DNA of 64,000 bases from Azospirillum endophyticum (GTDB lineage: Bacteria > Pseudomonadota > Alphaproteobacteria > Azospirillales > Azospirillaceae): contig NZ_JAENHM010000030.1 of NCBI RefSeq assembly GCF_016595245.1, positions 124,001 through 188,000 on the forward strand, read 5' to 3'. The position numbers were made by a program, and so were the translations under genes. Shown piece after piece: positions 8,045-18,273 of this stretch. The notes under the pieces are model-generated. The model ran no database searches and had not been told where the DNA came from. It saw nothing but the letters and a program-made list of their open reading frames with translations. Each line of letters begins with the position of its first letter. The first letter of the stretch is position 1.

Positions 8045-9120
8045 TGACTGACTCTCCCAAGCCCTCTGCCGATTCCGCTGACAACACGTCGATCGAAGCC
8101 AAGGGCGACAGCAAGGTCGAGACCCGCACGGTCACGGCCGACGAAGCCGACATGCGGCTCGACCGCTGGTTCAAGCGGCATTTCCCCGACGTGAACCACA
8201 GCTACCTGCAGAAGCTGCTGCGCACCGGTCAGGTCCGCATCGACGGCAAGCGGTCTGAGACGTCGTCGCGGCTGGCGGCCGGGCAGAGCGTGCGCATTCC
8301 GCCGCTGGCGGCCTGGGCCGCGCCGGTCAAGGGGCCGAACCATGGGTCGGCCCAGGGGGCGGGCAAGCCTAAGGGCATGTCGGACAAGCAGATCGCCGAG
8401 TTGCAGGCGCTGGTGCTCTATCGTGACGCCGACGTGATCGCCATCAACAAGCCGGCCGGTCTGGCGGTGCAGGGCGGCACCGGCACCTCCAAGCATCTCG
8501 ACGCCATGCTGGATGCCTTGCGCTTCGACGGCAGCGAGCGGCCGAAGCTGGTCCACCGGCTCGACAAGGACACCTCCGGAGTCCTGCTGCTGGCCCGCAC
8601 CACCTTCGCCGCCAGCAAGCTGACCGAGCTGTTCCGCGGCAGTGCCGTGCGCAAGATCTACTGGGCCGTCACCGTCGGCGTGCCGACGCCCTACCAGGGC
8701 AAGATCGACTTGGCGCTGGCCAAGGAAGGCGGTCCGCAGGGCGAACGGGTGGCGGAGAACAAGGAAGAGGGCAAGCGCGCCCTCACCGTCTATTCGGTGC
8801 AGGAGAATGTCGGCAAGCAGGCTGCCTTCGTCGCCATGTGGCCGCTGACCGGCCGCACCCACCAGCTGCGCGTCCATATGGCGGCAGTCGGCACGCCGAT
8901 CCTGGGCGACGGCAAATATGCCGGGCAGGGCGCCTTTCTGGCGGGGGCGGAGGTGGCGAAGAAGCTGCACCTGCATGCCCGCCGGCTGGTCCTGCCCCAT
9001 CCGCGCGGTGGCAAGACCATCGACGTCACTGCTCCGCTCCCCGACCATATGCAGGCGACCTGGAAATATTTCGGCTTCAGCCCCAACCTGCGCGACGACC
9101 CGTTCGAGGATTTCGAATAA
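8044..9120 (+). CDS. rluC: 23S rRNA pseudouridine synthase RluC/RluD type
   Basis: This enzyme isomerises specific uridines of 23S rRNA to pseudouridine. The 358-aa protein has an N-terminal S4 RNA-binding domain (about 30-95, with M-R-L-D-R-W-F and L-L-R-T-G-Q-V-R-I-D-G) and a catalytic domain containing H-R-L-D-K-D-T-S-G at 171-179, where Asp174 is the catalytic residue. A Gly/Lys-rich linker of about 35 residues separates the two. M-W-P-L-T-G-R-T-H-Q-L-R-V-H is the conserved motif III. It is coupled to crcB by a 1-nt overlap and to the HAD phosphatase by TAATG. Confidence 0.93.
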   Translation: MTDSPKPSADSADNTSIEAKGDSKVETRTVTADEADMRLDRWFKRHFPDVNHSYLQKLLRTGQVRIDGKRSETSSRLAAGQSVRIPPLAAWAAPVKGPNHGSAQGAGKPKGMSDKQIAELQALVLYRDADVIAINKPAGLAVQGGTGTSKHLDAMLDALRFDGSERPKLVHRLDKDTSGVLLLARTTFAASKLTELFRGSAVRKIYWAVTVGVPTPYQGKIDLALAKEGGPQGERVAENKEEGKRALTVYSVQENVGKQAAFVAMWPLTGRTHQLRVHMAAVGTPILGDGKYAGQGAFLAGAEVAKKLHLHARRLVLPHPRGGKTIDVTAPLPDHMQATWKYFGFSPNLRDDPFEDFE

Positions 9121-9794
9121 TGGCGGCACCGCTTCGGCTGGCCCTGTTCGACTGCGACGGTACCCTGGTCGACAGCCAGTTCGCGATCATCGACGCCATG
9201 AACCGGGCCTGGGCCGAGCATGGATTGGGCGAACCCGACCCGGCGGATGTCCGCCGCATGGTCGGGCTGTCGCTGGTGGAGGCGGTGGCCCTGCTGCTGC
9301 CGGCGCGGGATGCCGAAATCCACGTCGCGGTGGCGGAGAGCTACAAGCGCGCCTTCTCCGCCGCACGCGGGCGGGGCGAAGTGGACGAGCCTTTGTTCCC
9401 CGGTATCCTCGACGCGATAGCGGCGCTTGAGGAGGCGGGTGTGCTGCTGGGAGTCGCGACCGGGAAATCGCGGCGCGGGCTCGACGCGGTCCTGAAGGCG
9501 CATGGCCTGACCGGACGCTTCGTCACCTTGCAGACCGCCGATGTCGGCCCCGGCAAGCCCAACCCCCATATGGTCCAGCGGGCGCTGGCCGAGACGGGTG
9601 CCGAAGAAGCGGCGACGGTTGTGATCGGCGACACCACCTACGACATTCAGATGGCGCGCAATGCACGGGTGCGGTCGGTCGGCGTGTCCTGGGGCTATCA
9701 TGCGGTGCCGGAGCTGGAGCGGGCCGGAGCGGACCGCATCGTCCGCCGCGGGCGTGATGTCGCCACCGCGGTGCTGGAGCTTTTGGAAGGGTAA
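9120..9794 (+). CDS. HAD-superfamily phosphatase (phosphoglycolate phosphatase-like)
   Basis: The 224-aa protein has the HAD motifs in order: motif I D-C-D-G-T at residues 11-15 with nucleophile Asp11 and acid/base Asp13, motif II Thr in G-V-A-T-G-K-S, motif III Lys in G-K-P-N-P-H, and motif IV G-D-T-T-Y-D. An alpha-helical cap lies between motifs I and II. It resembles Gph/PGP-type HAD-IA enzymes found beside rluC in many alphaproteobacteria. The substrate is not predictable. It begins inside the rluC stop codon and ends 3 nt before the ATP12 gene. Confidence 0.88.
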   Translation: MAAPLRLALFDCDGTLVDSQFAIIDAMNRAWAEHGLGEPDPADVRRMVGLSLVEAVALLLPARDAEIHVAVAESYKRAFSAARGRGEVDEPLFPGILDAIAALEEAGVLLGVATGKSRRGLDAVLKAHGLTGRFVTLQTADVGPGKPNPHMVQRALAETGAEEAATVVIGDTTYDIQMARNARVRSVGVSWGYHAVPELERAGADRIVRRGRDVATAVLELLEG

Positions 9795-9797
9795 GCG

Positions 9798-10493
9798 ATG
9801 AAGCGTTTCTACAAGGCGGCGGGGGTCGGCGAAACCGGGGGCGGCTTCCAGGTCGAGCTGGACGGCCGTCCGGTGCGCAGCCCGGCCAAGGCGCCGCTGG
9901 TCCTTCCCAGCCGGCCGCTGGCCCAGGGCGTGGCGGACGAATGGGAGGCGCAGGGCGACCAGATCGACGCCCATTCCATGCCGCTGATGCAGTTGTCGAG
10001 CACCGCCGTCGACCTGATTCCGGCCAAGCGACCGGACATCGTCCAGGCGATCAGCGGTTATGCCGGCACCGACCTGCTGTGCTACCGCGCCGATCATCCC
10101 CAGCCGCTGGTGGACCGGCAGGCCCGACTCTGGCAGCCGCTGCTGGATTGGGCGGCGCTGACCTATGACGCGCCGCTGCATGTCTGCGTTGGCCTGATGC
10201 CGAAGCCGCAGCCGGAAGAGGCGCTCGCCGCGCTGCGCCGGGTGGTGGAGCGGACGGATGACTGGTATCTGTCGGCGCTTCAGACCGCGACCGGTGTCTG
10301 CGGCTCGATCATCGTCGCGCTGGCGCTGCTGGAAGGCCGTCTGAGCGCCGAAGAGGCCTTCGAAGTCTCGCAGTTGGACGAGACCTACCAGATCGAGCAG
10401 TGGGGCGAAGACGCCGAGGCCACGAAGCGCCGCGCCAACGTGCGCGCGGAGATCGTGGCCTGCCGCCGATTCGTGGATCTGCTGCGGGGATAG
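9798..10493 (+). CDS. ATP12-family F1-ATPase assembly chaperone
   Basis: The 231-aa protein matches the ATP12 family, which in mitochondria and alphaproteobacteria binds the F1 alpha subunit during ATP synthase assembly. Supporting features are M-K-R-F-Y-K at the start, L-D-G-R-P-V-R-S-P-A-K, M-P-L-M-Q-L-S-S-T-A-V-D, and the central Y-A-G-T-D-L-L-C-Y-R with R-Q-A-x-x-W-x-P-L. It is the last gene of the crcB run, 3 nt after the HAD gene. A hairpin closes the unit at 10497-10517. Confidence 0.9.
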   Translation: MKRFYKAAGVGETGGGFQVELDGRPVRSPAKAPLVLPSRPLAQGVADEWEAQGDQIDAHSMPLMQLSSTAVDLIPAKRPDIVQAISGYAGTDLLCYRADHPQPLVDRQARLWQPLLDWAALTYDAPLHVCVGLMPKPQPEEALAALRRVVERTDDWYLSALQTATGVCGSIIVALALLEGRLSAEEAFEVSQLDETYQIEQWGEDAEATKRRANVRAEIVACRRFVDLLRG

Positions 10494-10496
10494 ATA

Positions 10497-10517
10497 GCGG
10501 GGGCGTCAGGCCCCCGC
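10497..10517. terminator. Bidirectional hairpin terminator
   Basis: GCGGGGGC (10497-10504) pairs perfectly with 10510-10517 around a 5-nt loop, between the convergent ends of the ATP12-family gene and the PRC-barrel gene. The T-tract is poor on both sides. Confidence 0.55.
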
Positions 10518-10534
10518 CTCAAGCAGCGGAAGCC

Positions 10535-11092
10535 TTACTTCACCGTGCTGGTGGAACCGGTGGTCGGGGCGGCGCCGGGGGCGACGGTTTCCTTCTCGGC
10601 CGGCTTCCGGTTCTTGTTCAGCGACGTCATGGTGTCGTCGTACTTGAAGTCGGGCATCGCCTTCACGTCGTCACGGCTCATGCCGGCGAGGTTCAGGCGG
10701 TTGTTCTGCGAATCCCAGTTGGCGGCGCTGTAGTCGACGGCAACCTGCTTCTCGCCGATGCCGAGGAAGCCGCCCGAGCTGATGACCAGCTGCTTGGCCT
10801 GGCCGGTGCCGTCGAGGATGACGTCGTCGACCTCGCCGATCTTGTTGTTGTCGCGGCCATAGACATTCTTGCCGATCAGTTCCTCGGCGCTGGCGAGCTG
10901 GCCGCCGGTCGGGCCGGCCTTCGTCGTGCTGCTCGCGCTGCTGCCGGAGGTGGCGCTGTCGGGCGACGCAGTGTTCGACATGCTGGAGGTGGAGGAGGAC
11001 GGGTTGCCCACCGTCGGCGAGGTGGTCTGCGCGACGGCGGCGCCGGAGAGCAAAGCCAGCGTGGCGGCGGTGGCGATCAGAGTGCGACGCAT
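10535..11092 (-). CDS. Exported PRC-barrel domain protein
   Basis: The 185-aa protein has a clear signal peptide (M-R-R-T-L-I start, Ala/Leu core, cleavage near A-V-A-Q at about residue 22), then a Ser/Thr-rich spacer (about 25-65) and a PRC-barrel domain with S-A-E-E-L-I-G-K-N-V-Y-G and G-E-V-D-D-V-I-L-D (about 68-140). A basic, Pro/Thr-rich tail follows. PRC-barrels are protein interaction modules; exported single-domain versions in alphaproteobacteria are often linked to envelope stress, but that is family knowledge rather than something seen here. AAAGGAG lies 7 nt before the ATG. Confidence 0.85.
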   Translation of the reverse strand: MRRTLIATAATLALLSGAAVAQTTSPTVGNPSSSTSSMSNTASPDSATSGSSASSTTKAGPTGGQLASAEELIGKNVYGRDNNKIGEVDDVILDGTGQAKQLVISSGGFLGIGEKQVAVDYSAANWDSQNNRLNLAGMSRDDVKAMPDFKYDDTMTSLNKNRKPAEKETVAPGAAPTTGSTSTVK

Positions 11093-11186
11093 GGGGTGGC
11101 TCCTTTGTCGTTGTGTCGAAAGACATCAGAACAACAGGAGAGAAGCCGGTTTGATTTCACCTTCCGGGAATTCTTTCGGTGGGGGG

Positions 11187-12101
11187 CTAACCCTTCGTGG
11201 TAGGGTCCCACTCGGGTTCGTGCGGCGTCAGCATTGCCGAACCTGCCTGGAAGGTCAGCCCGGTCTCGGCCGCACGCTGCACGTCCTCCAGCCGCAGCAG
11301 GGCCAGTGCCGCGCCGTCATGGCCGCTCCGGACCTCGCCCGCCTCCTTGCCGTCCAGCGTCACCGCGGTGCCGGCCTCCGGCGCCGTACCGTCGACGGTG
11401 ACGGGGAACAGCTTCTTCTTGATCAGGGCGCGGTATTTGGTGCGGGCGGTCAGCTCCTGCCCCATGTAGCAGCCCTTGTCCCAGGAAATGGCGTTCAACG
11501 CGTCCATCCGGCTTTCCAGAGGGATCGACTTCTCCGGGATCAGGTCCCGGGTGCCGTCGGGTACGCCGAGCGACAGGCGCAGCCGGTCGTAATCCGCAAC
11601 CTCCCGCCGTGCCAGCCCGGCCGCGTCCAGCGCCGCCACCCCGTCCGCGGGCAGGAACAGGCGGGCGCCCAGGCCTGGCAGCCGCGGGTCGGTGAAGGCG
11701 ACGCCGCCGGCGAAAGGCCGGGCGGAGCCGGGTTCCGCCGGCAGCCCCAGGGCCCCGAGCGCACCCTCTCCGAAGGCGACGGCCACACGCAGCCTATCGG
11801 CCCGATCCTCCAGCATGATCTTCGAACGCAGCCTGTACATCTTCAACCGGCGCAGCAGATCGGCACGCCGGTCGGTTTCCGGGTCCAGCAACAGGGCGGC
11901 GTCCGACTCGACGCCCGATTCGATCATCGTGAAATCGTGCAGGAACTTGCCCTGCGGGGTCAGGAACAGGGCATAGGCGGCATGGTCCGGCGTGACCCGC
12001 AGCACGTCGTTGGACACCAGCCCCTGCAGGAAGGCCTTGCGGTCCTCGCCCGCCACCGCCACCACGCTCCGCTGGTCGAGCACTGCGTAACCCGCCGACA
12101 T
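11187..12101 (-). CDS. ygfZ: Folate-binding iron-sulfur cluster assembly protein YgfZ
   Basis: The 304-aa protein belongs to the GcvT-like YgfZ/Iba57 family, which helps maintain or load 4Fe-4S clusters with help from folate. The diagnostic motif K-G-C-Y-M-G-Q-E lies at 209-216 with the reactive cysteine at 211, and the N-terminal half shows F-L-Q-G-L-V-S-N-D and L-T-P-Q-G-K-F-L-H-D. A C-terminal beta domain follows. The ATG at 12101 has a G-rich GGGAGGCGAGG site directly upstream. It is transcribed away from the ABC importer with 250 bp between the two. Confidence 0.9.
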   Translation of the reverse strand: MSAGYAVLDQRSVVAVAGEDRKAFLQGLVSNDVLRVTPDHAAYALFLTPQGKFLHDFTMIESGVESDAALLLDPETDRRADLLRRLKMYRLRSKIMLEDRADRLRVAVAFGEGALGALGLPAEPGSARPFAGGVAFTDPRLPGLGARLFLPADGVAALDAAGLARREVADYDRLRLSLGVPDGTRDLIPEKSIPLESRMDALNAISWDKGCYMGQELTARTKYRALIKKKLFPVTVDGTAPEAGTAVTLDGKEAGEVRSGHDGAALALLRLEDVQRAAETGLTFQAGSAMLTPHEPEWDPTTKG

Positions 12102-12255
12102 CCTCGCCTCCCCGTCATCCGATCGACTGGAGTGTTGGGCCGAACGGCCCGGCTGGCAAGGGGCTGGCGTGGTGCGATGGGCTGGGTTGCCGCCACCGAC
12201 TGTGGCATGATGACCAAAGCGGCAGATGCATCACCGTTGGGCAGAGGATCGGGTG

Positions 12256-12319
12256 TTGACGGCCGGTGGTGCCGCCGGATTACTCTGTTGGTAGCGGTGG
12301 CATGGCTTTGGCAATGCCA
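12256..12319 (+). promoter_or_regulatory. Putative promoter and operator of the BMP-type importer
   Basis: TTGACG (12256-12261) and ATTACT (12279-12284) are 17 bp apart, a plausible sigma-70 promoter with a weak -10. An inverted repeat TGGCAT-N10-ATGCCA at 12298-12319 lies just downstream, where a repressor could block transcription. It is 33 nt before the first start codon. No known riboswitch fold was recognised in the 250-bp leader. Confidence 0.35.
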
Positions 12320-12351
12320 TGCAGGTTTGACCTTTTGCGGATTGCCCCTCC

Positions 12352-13929
<1,578 letters not shown>

Positions 13930-13956
13930 TGGTTTTGTGAGCACCGGAGACGCCGC

Positions 13957-15033
13957 ATGAGCTTCATCCGTCTTGAGCCGCGCGGGCAAGCCTCGAAGAC
14001 CATGGTCTACGTCACGCCGCTGCTGGCGGTGGCGCTGACTCTGCTCAGCGGCTTCATCCTGTTCCTGGCGATGGGCTTCGACCCGTTGAAGGCGCTCTAT
14101 TCCTTCTTCGTCGCGCCGGTGACCTCGGTCCGCGGGGTCGGCGAGCTGGTGGTGAAGGCGACGCCGCTGGTGCTGTGCGCCGTCGGGCTCGCCATCGGCT
14201 TCCGGGCCAATGTCTGGAACATTGGCGCCGAAGGGCAGCTGACGCTGGGCGCCATCACCGGCGGTGGGCTGGCGCTGGCCTTCTATGGCGAGGGCGGCTG
14301 GTGGCTGCTGCCGATGATGGTGGTCGGCGGCGCCGTCGGCGGTGCGGTGTGGGCTGCGGTGCCGGCCTTTCTGCGGCTGCGCTTCAACGCCAGCGAGATC
14401 CTGACCAGCCTGATGCTGAACTATGTCGCGCTGCTGCTGCTGAACTATCTGGTCCATGGTCCCTTCCGCGATCCGGACGGCTTCGCCTTCCCGGAATCGC
14501 GGCTGTTCGAGGCCGATGCCACGCTGCCGGTGCTGTGGGCCGGAACCCGCGTCCATCTGGGCGCGCTGTTCGCGCTGCTGGCGGTGGCGGGCGGCTGGCT
14601 GCTGATCGCGCGGACCTTCATCGGCTTCCAGATCAAGGTGATCGGGCTGACCCCGGCGGCCGCCGGCTATGCCGGCTTTGACCAGAAGCGCATCGTCTGG
14701 CTGACGCTGCTGCTGTCGGGGGCGCTGGCCGGCATCGCCGGCATGGGCGAGGTCGCCGGCCCCATCGGCCAGGTCACCGCCGGCATCTCGCCCGGCTACG
14801 GCTACACCGCGATCATCGTCGCCTTCCTCGGCCGGCTGCATCCGGTCGGCATCCTGCTGGCGGCGTTGCTGATGGCGCTGTCCTTCATCGGCGGCGAGGC
14901 GGCGCAGATCGCCATGGGCCTGCCCAAGGCCATCACCGGAGTGTTCCAGGGCATGCTTCTGTTCTTCCTGCTGGCGAGCGACGTGCTGATCCGCTACCGG
15001 GTCCGCTTCGGTGCGCGGAGGGCCGCGGCATGA
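13957..15033 (+). CDS. BMP/nucleoside-type ABC importer, permease 1
   Basis: The 358-aa integral membrane protein has about nine hydrophobic segments from residue 20 onward. It is of the BPD-transp-2 type shared by sugar and nucleoside importers, with motifs such as A-I-G-F-R-A-N-V-W-N-I-G-A-E-G-Q (about 80-95) and N-A-S-E-I-L-T-S-L-M-L-N-Y-V. This is the usual larger permease subunit (NupP/YufP-like). It starts 27 nt after the ATPase gene and overlaps permease 2 by 4 nt. Confidence 0.9.
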   Translation: MSFIRLEPRGQASKTMVYVTPLLAVALTLLSGFILFLAMGFDPLKALYSFFVAPVTSVRGVGELVVKATPLVLCAVGLAIGFRANVWNIGAEGQLTLGAITGGGLALAFYGEGGWWLLPMMVVGGAVGGAVWAAVPAFLRLRFNASEILTSLMLNYVALLLLNYLVHGPFRDPDGFAFPESRLFEADATLPVLWAGTRVHLGALFALLAVAGGWLLIARTFIGFQIKVIGLTPAAAGYAGFDQKRIVWLTLLLSGALAGIAGMGEVAGPIGQVTAGISPGYGYTAIIVAFLGRLHPVGILLAALLMALSFIGGEAAQIAMGLPKAITGVFQGMLLFFLLASDVLIRYRVRFGARRAAA

Positions 15034-15959
15034 ACGACCTTGCCCTGATCGGCCCGATCCTGGCCGCGATGTTCGCGGCGGCGACACCGCTGCTGTTCGC
15101 CGCGCTGGGCGAGCTGGTGGTGGAGAAGTCGGGCGTCCTCAACCTCGGCGTCGAGGGCATGATGCTGGTCGGCGCCGTCTGCGGCTTCGCCGTAGCGGTG
15201 CAGACCGGCAGTGCCACCACCGGCTTCCTCGTCGCCGCCCTGGCCGGTGCGGCCACCGCCTCGCTGTTCGCCGTGCTGACCCTGTTCCTGCTGGCCAACC
15301 AGGTGGCGACCGGCCTGGCGCTGACTTTGTTCGGCGTCGGGCTGTCGGCGCTGATCGGCCAGGGCTTCGTCGGCATCCCGCTGGAAGGGTTGCCGAAGCT
15401 GTACATCCCCGGCCTGACCGACCTGCCGGTGGTGGGGCAGGCGCTGTTCGGCCAGGACGTCATGGTCTATCTGTCGGTGGCCGCGGTCCCCCTGGTCCAT
15501 CTTTTCCTCTACCGCACCCGCGCCGGCCTCGTGCTGCGCGCGGTGGGGGAGAACCACACGGCCGCCCATGCGCTGGGCTACAAGGTGCTGCGCATCCGCT
15601 TCCTCGCCGTGCTGTTCGGCGGCGCCATGGCCGGGCTGGGCGGCGCTTTCCTGTCGATGGACTACACGCCGATGTGGGCGGAGAACATGACGTCGGGGCG
15701 CGGCTGGATCGCGCTGGCGCTGGTGGTCTTCGCCACCTGGAAGCCGGCGCGCGCCATGCTGGGCGCCTGGCTGTTCGGCGGCGTCACCATCCTGCAGCTG
15801 CATGTCCAGGGGCTGGGCATCGACGTGCCGTCGCAGCTCTTGTCGATGCTGCCTTATCTGGCTACCGTCCTGGTTCTGGTGTTGATTTCGCGGGACGTCG
15901 CCCGCATCCGCCTGAACGCGCCGGCCTGCCTGGGAAAACTGTTTCATCCCGATGCTTGA
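15030..15959 (+). CDS. BMP/nucleoside-type ABC importer, permease 2
   Basis: The 309-aa integral membrane protein resembles the smaller YufQ/NupQ-like permease, with the paired motif V-V-E-K-S-G-V-L-N-L-G-V-E-G-M-M-L (about 30-46) and A-V-G-E-N-H-T-A-A-H-A-L-G-Y. The ATGA overlap with permease 1 indicates coupled translation and a 1:1 heterodimer. A 63-nt gap separates it from the binding protein. Confidence 0.9.
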   Translation: MNDLALIGPILAAMFAAATPLLFAALGELVVEKSGVLNLGVEGMMLVGAVCGFAVAVQTGSATTGFLVAALAGAATASLFAVLTLFLLANQVATGLALTLFGVGLSALIGQGFVGIPLEGLPKLYIPGLTDLPVVGQALFGQDVMVYLSVAAVPLVHLFLYRTRAGLVLRAVGENHTAAHALGYKVLRIRFLAVLFGGAMAGLGGAFLSMDYTPMWAENMTSGRGWIALALVVFATWKPARAMLGAWLFGGVTILQLHVQGLGIDVPSQLLSMLPYLATVLVLVLISRDVARIRLNAPACLGKLFHPDA

Positions 15960-16022
15960 CGCGTCGTTTTGAAATCGAAACAAAGCCCACATCTAAAGAC
16001 CTGAAGAACAAGGAGCGTCGAC

Positions 16023-17126
16023 GTGAACAGAAGGACGATGGGCAAGACGGTGCTGGGTCTGGCCGGCGCCGCGATTGCGCTGAGCGTGGGCCTGGGCGCG
16101 GGTATGGGCTCCGCCCTGGCCCAGGAGAAGCTGAAGGTCGGCTTCGTCTATGTCGGCCCGATCAGCGACCATGGCTACAGCTACCAGCACGACCAGGGCC
16201 GTCTGGCCGTCGAGAAGGCGCTGGGCGACAAGGTCACCACCACCTTCGTCGAGAACGTGCCGGAAGGCGCCGACGCCGAGCGCGTGATCGAGCAGCTGGC
16301 CGCCAGCGGCCACAAGCTGATCTTCACCACCTCCTTCGGCTTCATGAACCCGACGCTGAAGGTGGCCAAGCGCCATCCCGACGTGAAGTTCGAGCATGCC
16401 ACCGGCTACAAGCGCGCCGAGAATGTCGCGACCTACTCCGGCCGCTTCTATGAAGGCCGCACGGTCGTCGGCGCCATCGCCGGCAAGATGACCAAGTCGA
16501 ACATCATCGGCTATATCGGCTCCTACCCGATTCCCGAGGTGGTCGGCGGCATCAACGCCTTCACCATCGCGCTGCGCGAACAGAACCCGAAGGCCGAGGT
16601 CCGCGTCGTCTGGGTCAACAGCTGGTACGACCCCGGCAAGGAAGCCGAGGCCGCCAAGGCGCTGATCGACCAGGGCGCCGACATCATCGTCCAGCACACC
16701 GACAGCCCGGCCCCGATCCAGACCGCGCAGGAGCGCGGGCTGTGGTCGGTCGGCCAGTCGTCGGACATGACCCGCTTCGGTCCGAAGTCGCACCTGACCG
16801 CGATCGTCGAGGACTGGAACGGCTATTACGTCGACCGCGTCAAGGCGGTGCTGGACGGCAGCTGGAAGCCGATCGACACCTGGGGCGGCATCAGCACCGG
16901 CATGGTCGAGCTGGCTCCCTACAATCCGGCCATCCCGGCCGACGTCGTCAAGATGGCCGACCAGATCAAGGCCGACATCGTGTCGGGCAAGCGCCACTCC
17001 TTCCAGGGGCCGGTCAAGGACCAGTCCGGCAAGGTCGTGATCCCGGAAGGCAAGACCGCCACCGACGAGCAGATCCTGAAGATGGACTGGTACGTCGAGG
17101 GCGTGCAGGGCAAGGTTCCGAAGTAA
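16023..17126 (+). CDS. BMP-family ABC substrate-binding protein
   Basis: This 367-aa periplasmic binding protein of the basic membrane protein (PnrA-like) family delivers ligand to the adjacent permeases. A signal peptide covers about residues 1-34 (ending A-L-A-Q), and the mature start V-G-F-V-Y-V-G-P-I-S-D-H-G-Y-S is the family signature. Members bind nucleosides or purines, so uptake of such compounds is the best guess. GTG 16023 is chosen because AAGGAG lies 7 nt upstream; an ATG at 16038 is the alternative. The binding protein gene is last in the operon and has the strongest RBS, consistent with the excess needed for a binding protein. Confidence 0.92.
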   Translation: MNRRTMGKTVLGLAGAAIALSVGLGAGMGSALAQEKLKVGFVYVGPISDHGYSYQHDQGRLAVEKALGDKVTTTFVENVPEGADAERVIEQLAASGHKLIFTTSFGFMNPTLKVAKRHPDVKFEHATGYKRAENVATYSGRFYEGRTVVGAIAGKMTKSNIIGYIGSYPIPEVVGGINAFTIALREQNPKAEVRVVWVNSWYDPGKEAEAAKALIDQGADIIVQHTDSPAPIQTAQERGLWSVGQSSDMTRFGPKSHLTAIVEDWNGYYVDRVKAVLDGSWKPIDTWGGISTGMVELAPYNPAIPADVVKMADQIKADIVSGKRHSFQGPVKDQSGKVVIPEGKTATDEQILKMDWYVEGVQGKVPK

Positions 17127-17205
17127 GCGCTGTGCTCCCGCGCGGCGGACCGGGCGGAAGCGCCCCCGGCCCGTCGCGTGGGCCGGCGATGTGGGGAGGT
17201 GGGCG

Positions 17206-17646
17206 ATGGACGGAAGCAGCCTCTACGACCGCGATTTCTACGCCTGGGCGAATGAACAGGCATCCCTTGTCCGAGCCCGCAATTTCGGTGCGTTGGACAT
17301 CGGGAACCTCGTCGAGGAGATCGAGAGCATAGCCCGCCGCGAAAGGCGCGAACTACGCGGCAATCTGGGTACGCTTCTTCGGGATCTGCTGGTTTGGACG
17401 CGGTTGACGGGTGTACGGTCCGGGGCCTCACAAGCGACCATCAAACTCGACCGCAGGCGCATTGAGTATCTTTTGCGTGACAGCCCCAGCTTGTCGGACG
17501 AATTGGATGATGTACTGATCGACGCCTACGACATAGCGCGGCTACAGGCCGCTGTCAGAACGGGTTTGGGGGAAGACGTATTCCCGGCAGACTGCCCGTG
17601 GAGCTTTGCCGAAATGATGGACGAGGCATTCTGGCCGGATGCATGA
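17206..17646 (+). CDS. DUF29 family protein
   Basis: The 146-aa protein begins S-L-Y-D-R-D-F-Y-A-W-A-N-E-Q and continues L-D-I-G-N-L-V-E-E-I-E-S-I-A-R-R-E-R-R-E, the recognisable pattern of DUF29, an all-helical family common in cyanobacteria and Azospirillum-like alphaproteobacteria, often in multiple copies. No function is established. A G-rich site (GGGGAGG) precedes ATG 17206. It has noticeably lower G+C and more varied codon use than the flanking genes, consistent with acquisition, and it converges on the next gene with a 25-bp gap. Confidence 0.85.
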   Translation: MDGSSLYDRDFYAWANEQASLVRARNFGALDIGNLVEEIESIARRERRELRGNLGTLLRDLLVWTRLTGVRSGASQATIKLDRRRIEYLLRDSPSLSDELDDVLIDAYDIARLQAAVRTGLGEDVFPADCPWSFAEMMDEAFWPDA

Positions 17647-17671
17647 GCGGCGCCTTGCGACGCCGCCCGTT

Positions 17672-18142
17672 TTACAGATATTCGCCCAATAGCCGCAGGA
17701 ACGGCCGGGCTTCCTGGAGGACCAGGATGGTCTGGTGGAACAGGTCCTCGGGCGAGGCGTGGTGTTCCAGCCGGATTTCCGAGAACAGGATGATCTTCTG
17801 GCCGCCCTGGACGATGAAGCGGACATGTGGCAGCCCCTCGATCCCGCGCAGCACCGCCAGCAGGGCGCGGCGGCGTTCCGGAGCCTGGGCGGTGTAGGGG
17901 ACATGGCCGACATCGGCCCAGATCTGGCAGATCGACCCGCCGCCTTCCTCCGCGCTCTCGTGGCGGACGGCGACGTTGAACGGCAGGCCGTCGGCCATGA
18001 AGGTCAGCTTGCAGGGGCGGGGCGGCCTGGCGATGCCCAGCACGCCTTCCGGCGTCATCTCGATCGAGCCGGGGTTGATGGGCAAGGCGCCGTCCGGCAC
18101 TTCGGCCAGCGATTGAATGGTCTTCAGATCGGGAACGGACAA
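17672..18142 (-). CDS. Hypothetical protein, 156 aa
   Basis: A soluble protein without signal peptide. It begins with an amphipathic segment ([10 protein letters not shown]), then alternating beta-rich and helical stretches, and ends in a long amphipathic helix ([14 protein letters not shown]). The layout recalls small alpha/beta proteins of the YbjN or secretion-chaperone type, but no motif proves this. It lies divergent to psd, so the 131-bp gap holds both promoters. Not recognised. Confidence 0.7.
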   Translation of the reverse strand: MSVPDLKTIQSLAEVPDGALPINPGSIEMTPEGVLGIARPPRPCKLTFMADGLPFNVAVRHESAEEGGGSICQIWADVGHVPYTAQAPERRRALLAVLRGIEGLPHVRFIVQGGQKIILFSEIRLEHHASPEDLFHQTILVLQEARPFLRLLGEYL

Positions 18143-18273
18143 GGCAGTATGCTCGACTTCAGGGGCGACGGATACGACAGCATGGGCGTCGCCAGCTAAA
18201 AATCTGTAAAGGCATGCAACGCACGTCTAGAATGGCTGTTCGCTGTGGTCTGAAAATACGAAGAAAGCAGGCG

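Noticed and set aside
12102..12351. Purine riboswitch before the nucleoside-type importer
   Set aside because: The conserved loop and junction sequences of purine riboswitches are absent; only a promoter and an inverted repeat fit.
17206..17646. DUF29 gene as part of a mobile element
   Set aside because: Its base composition differs somewhat from neighbours, but no terminal repeats, integrase or target duplication were found.
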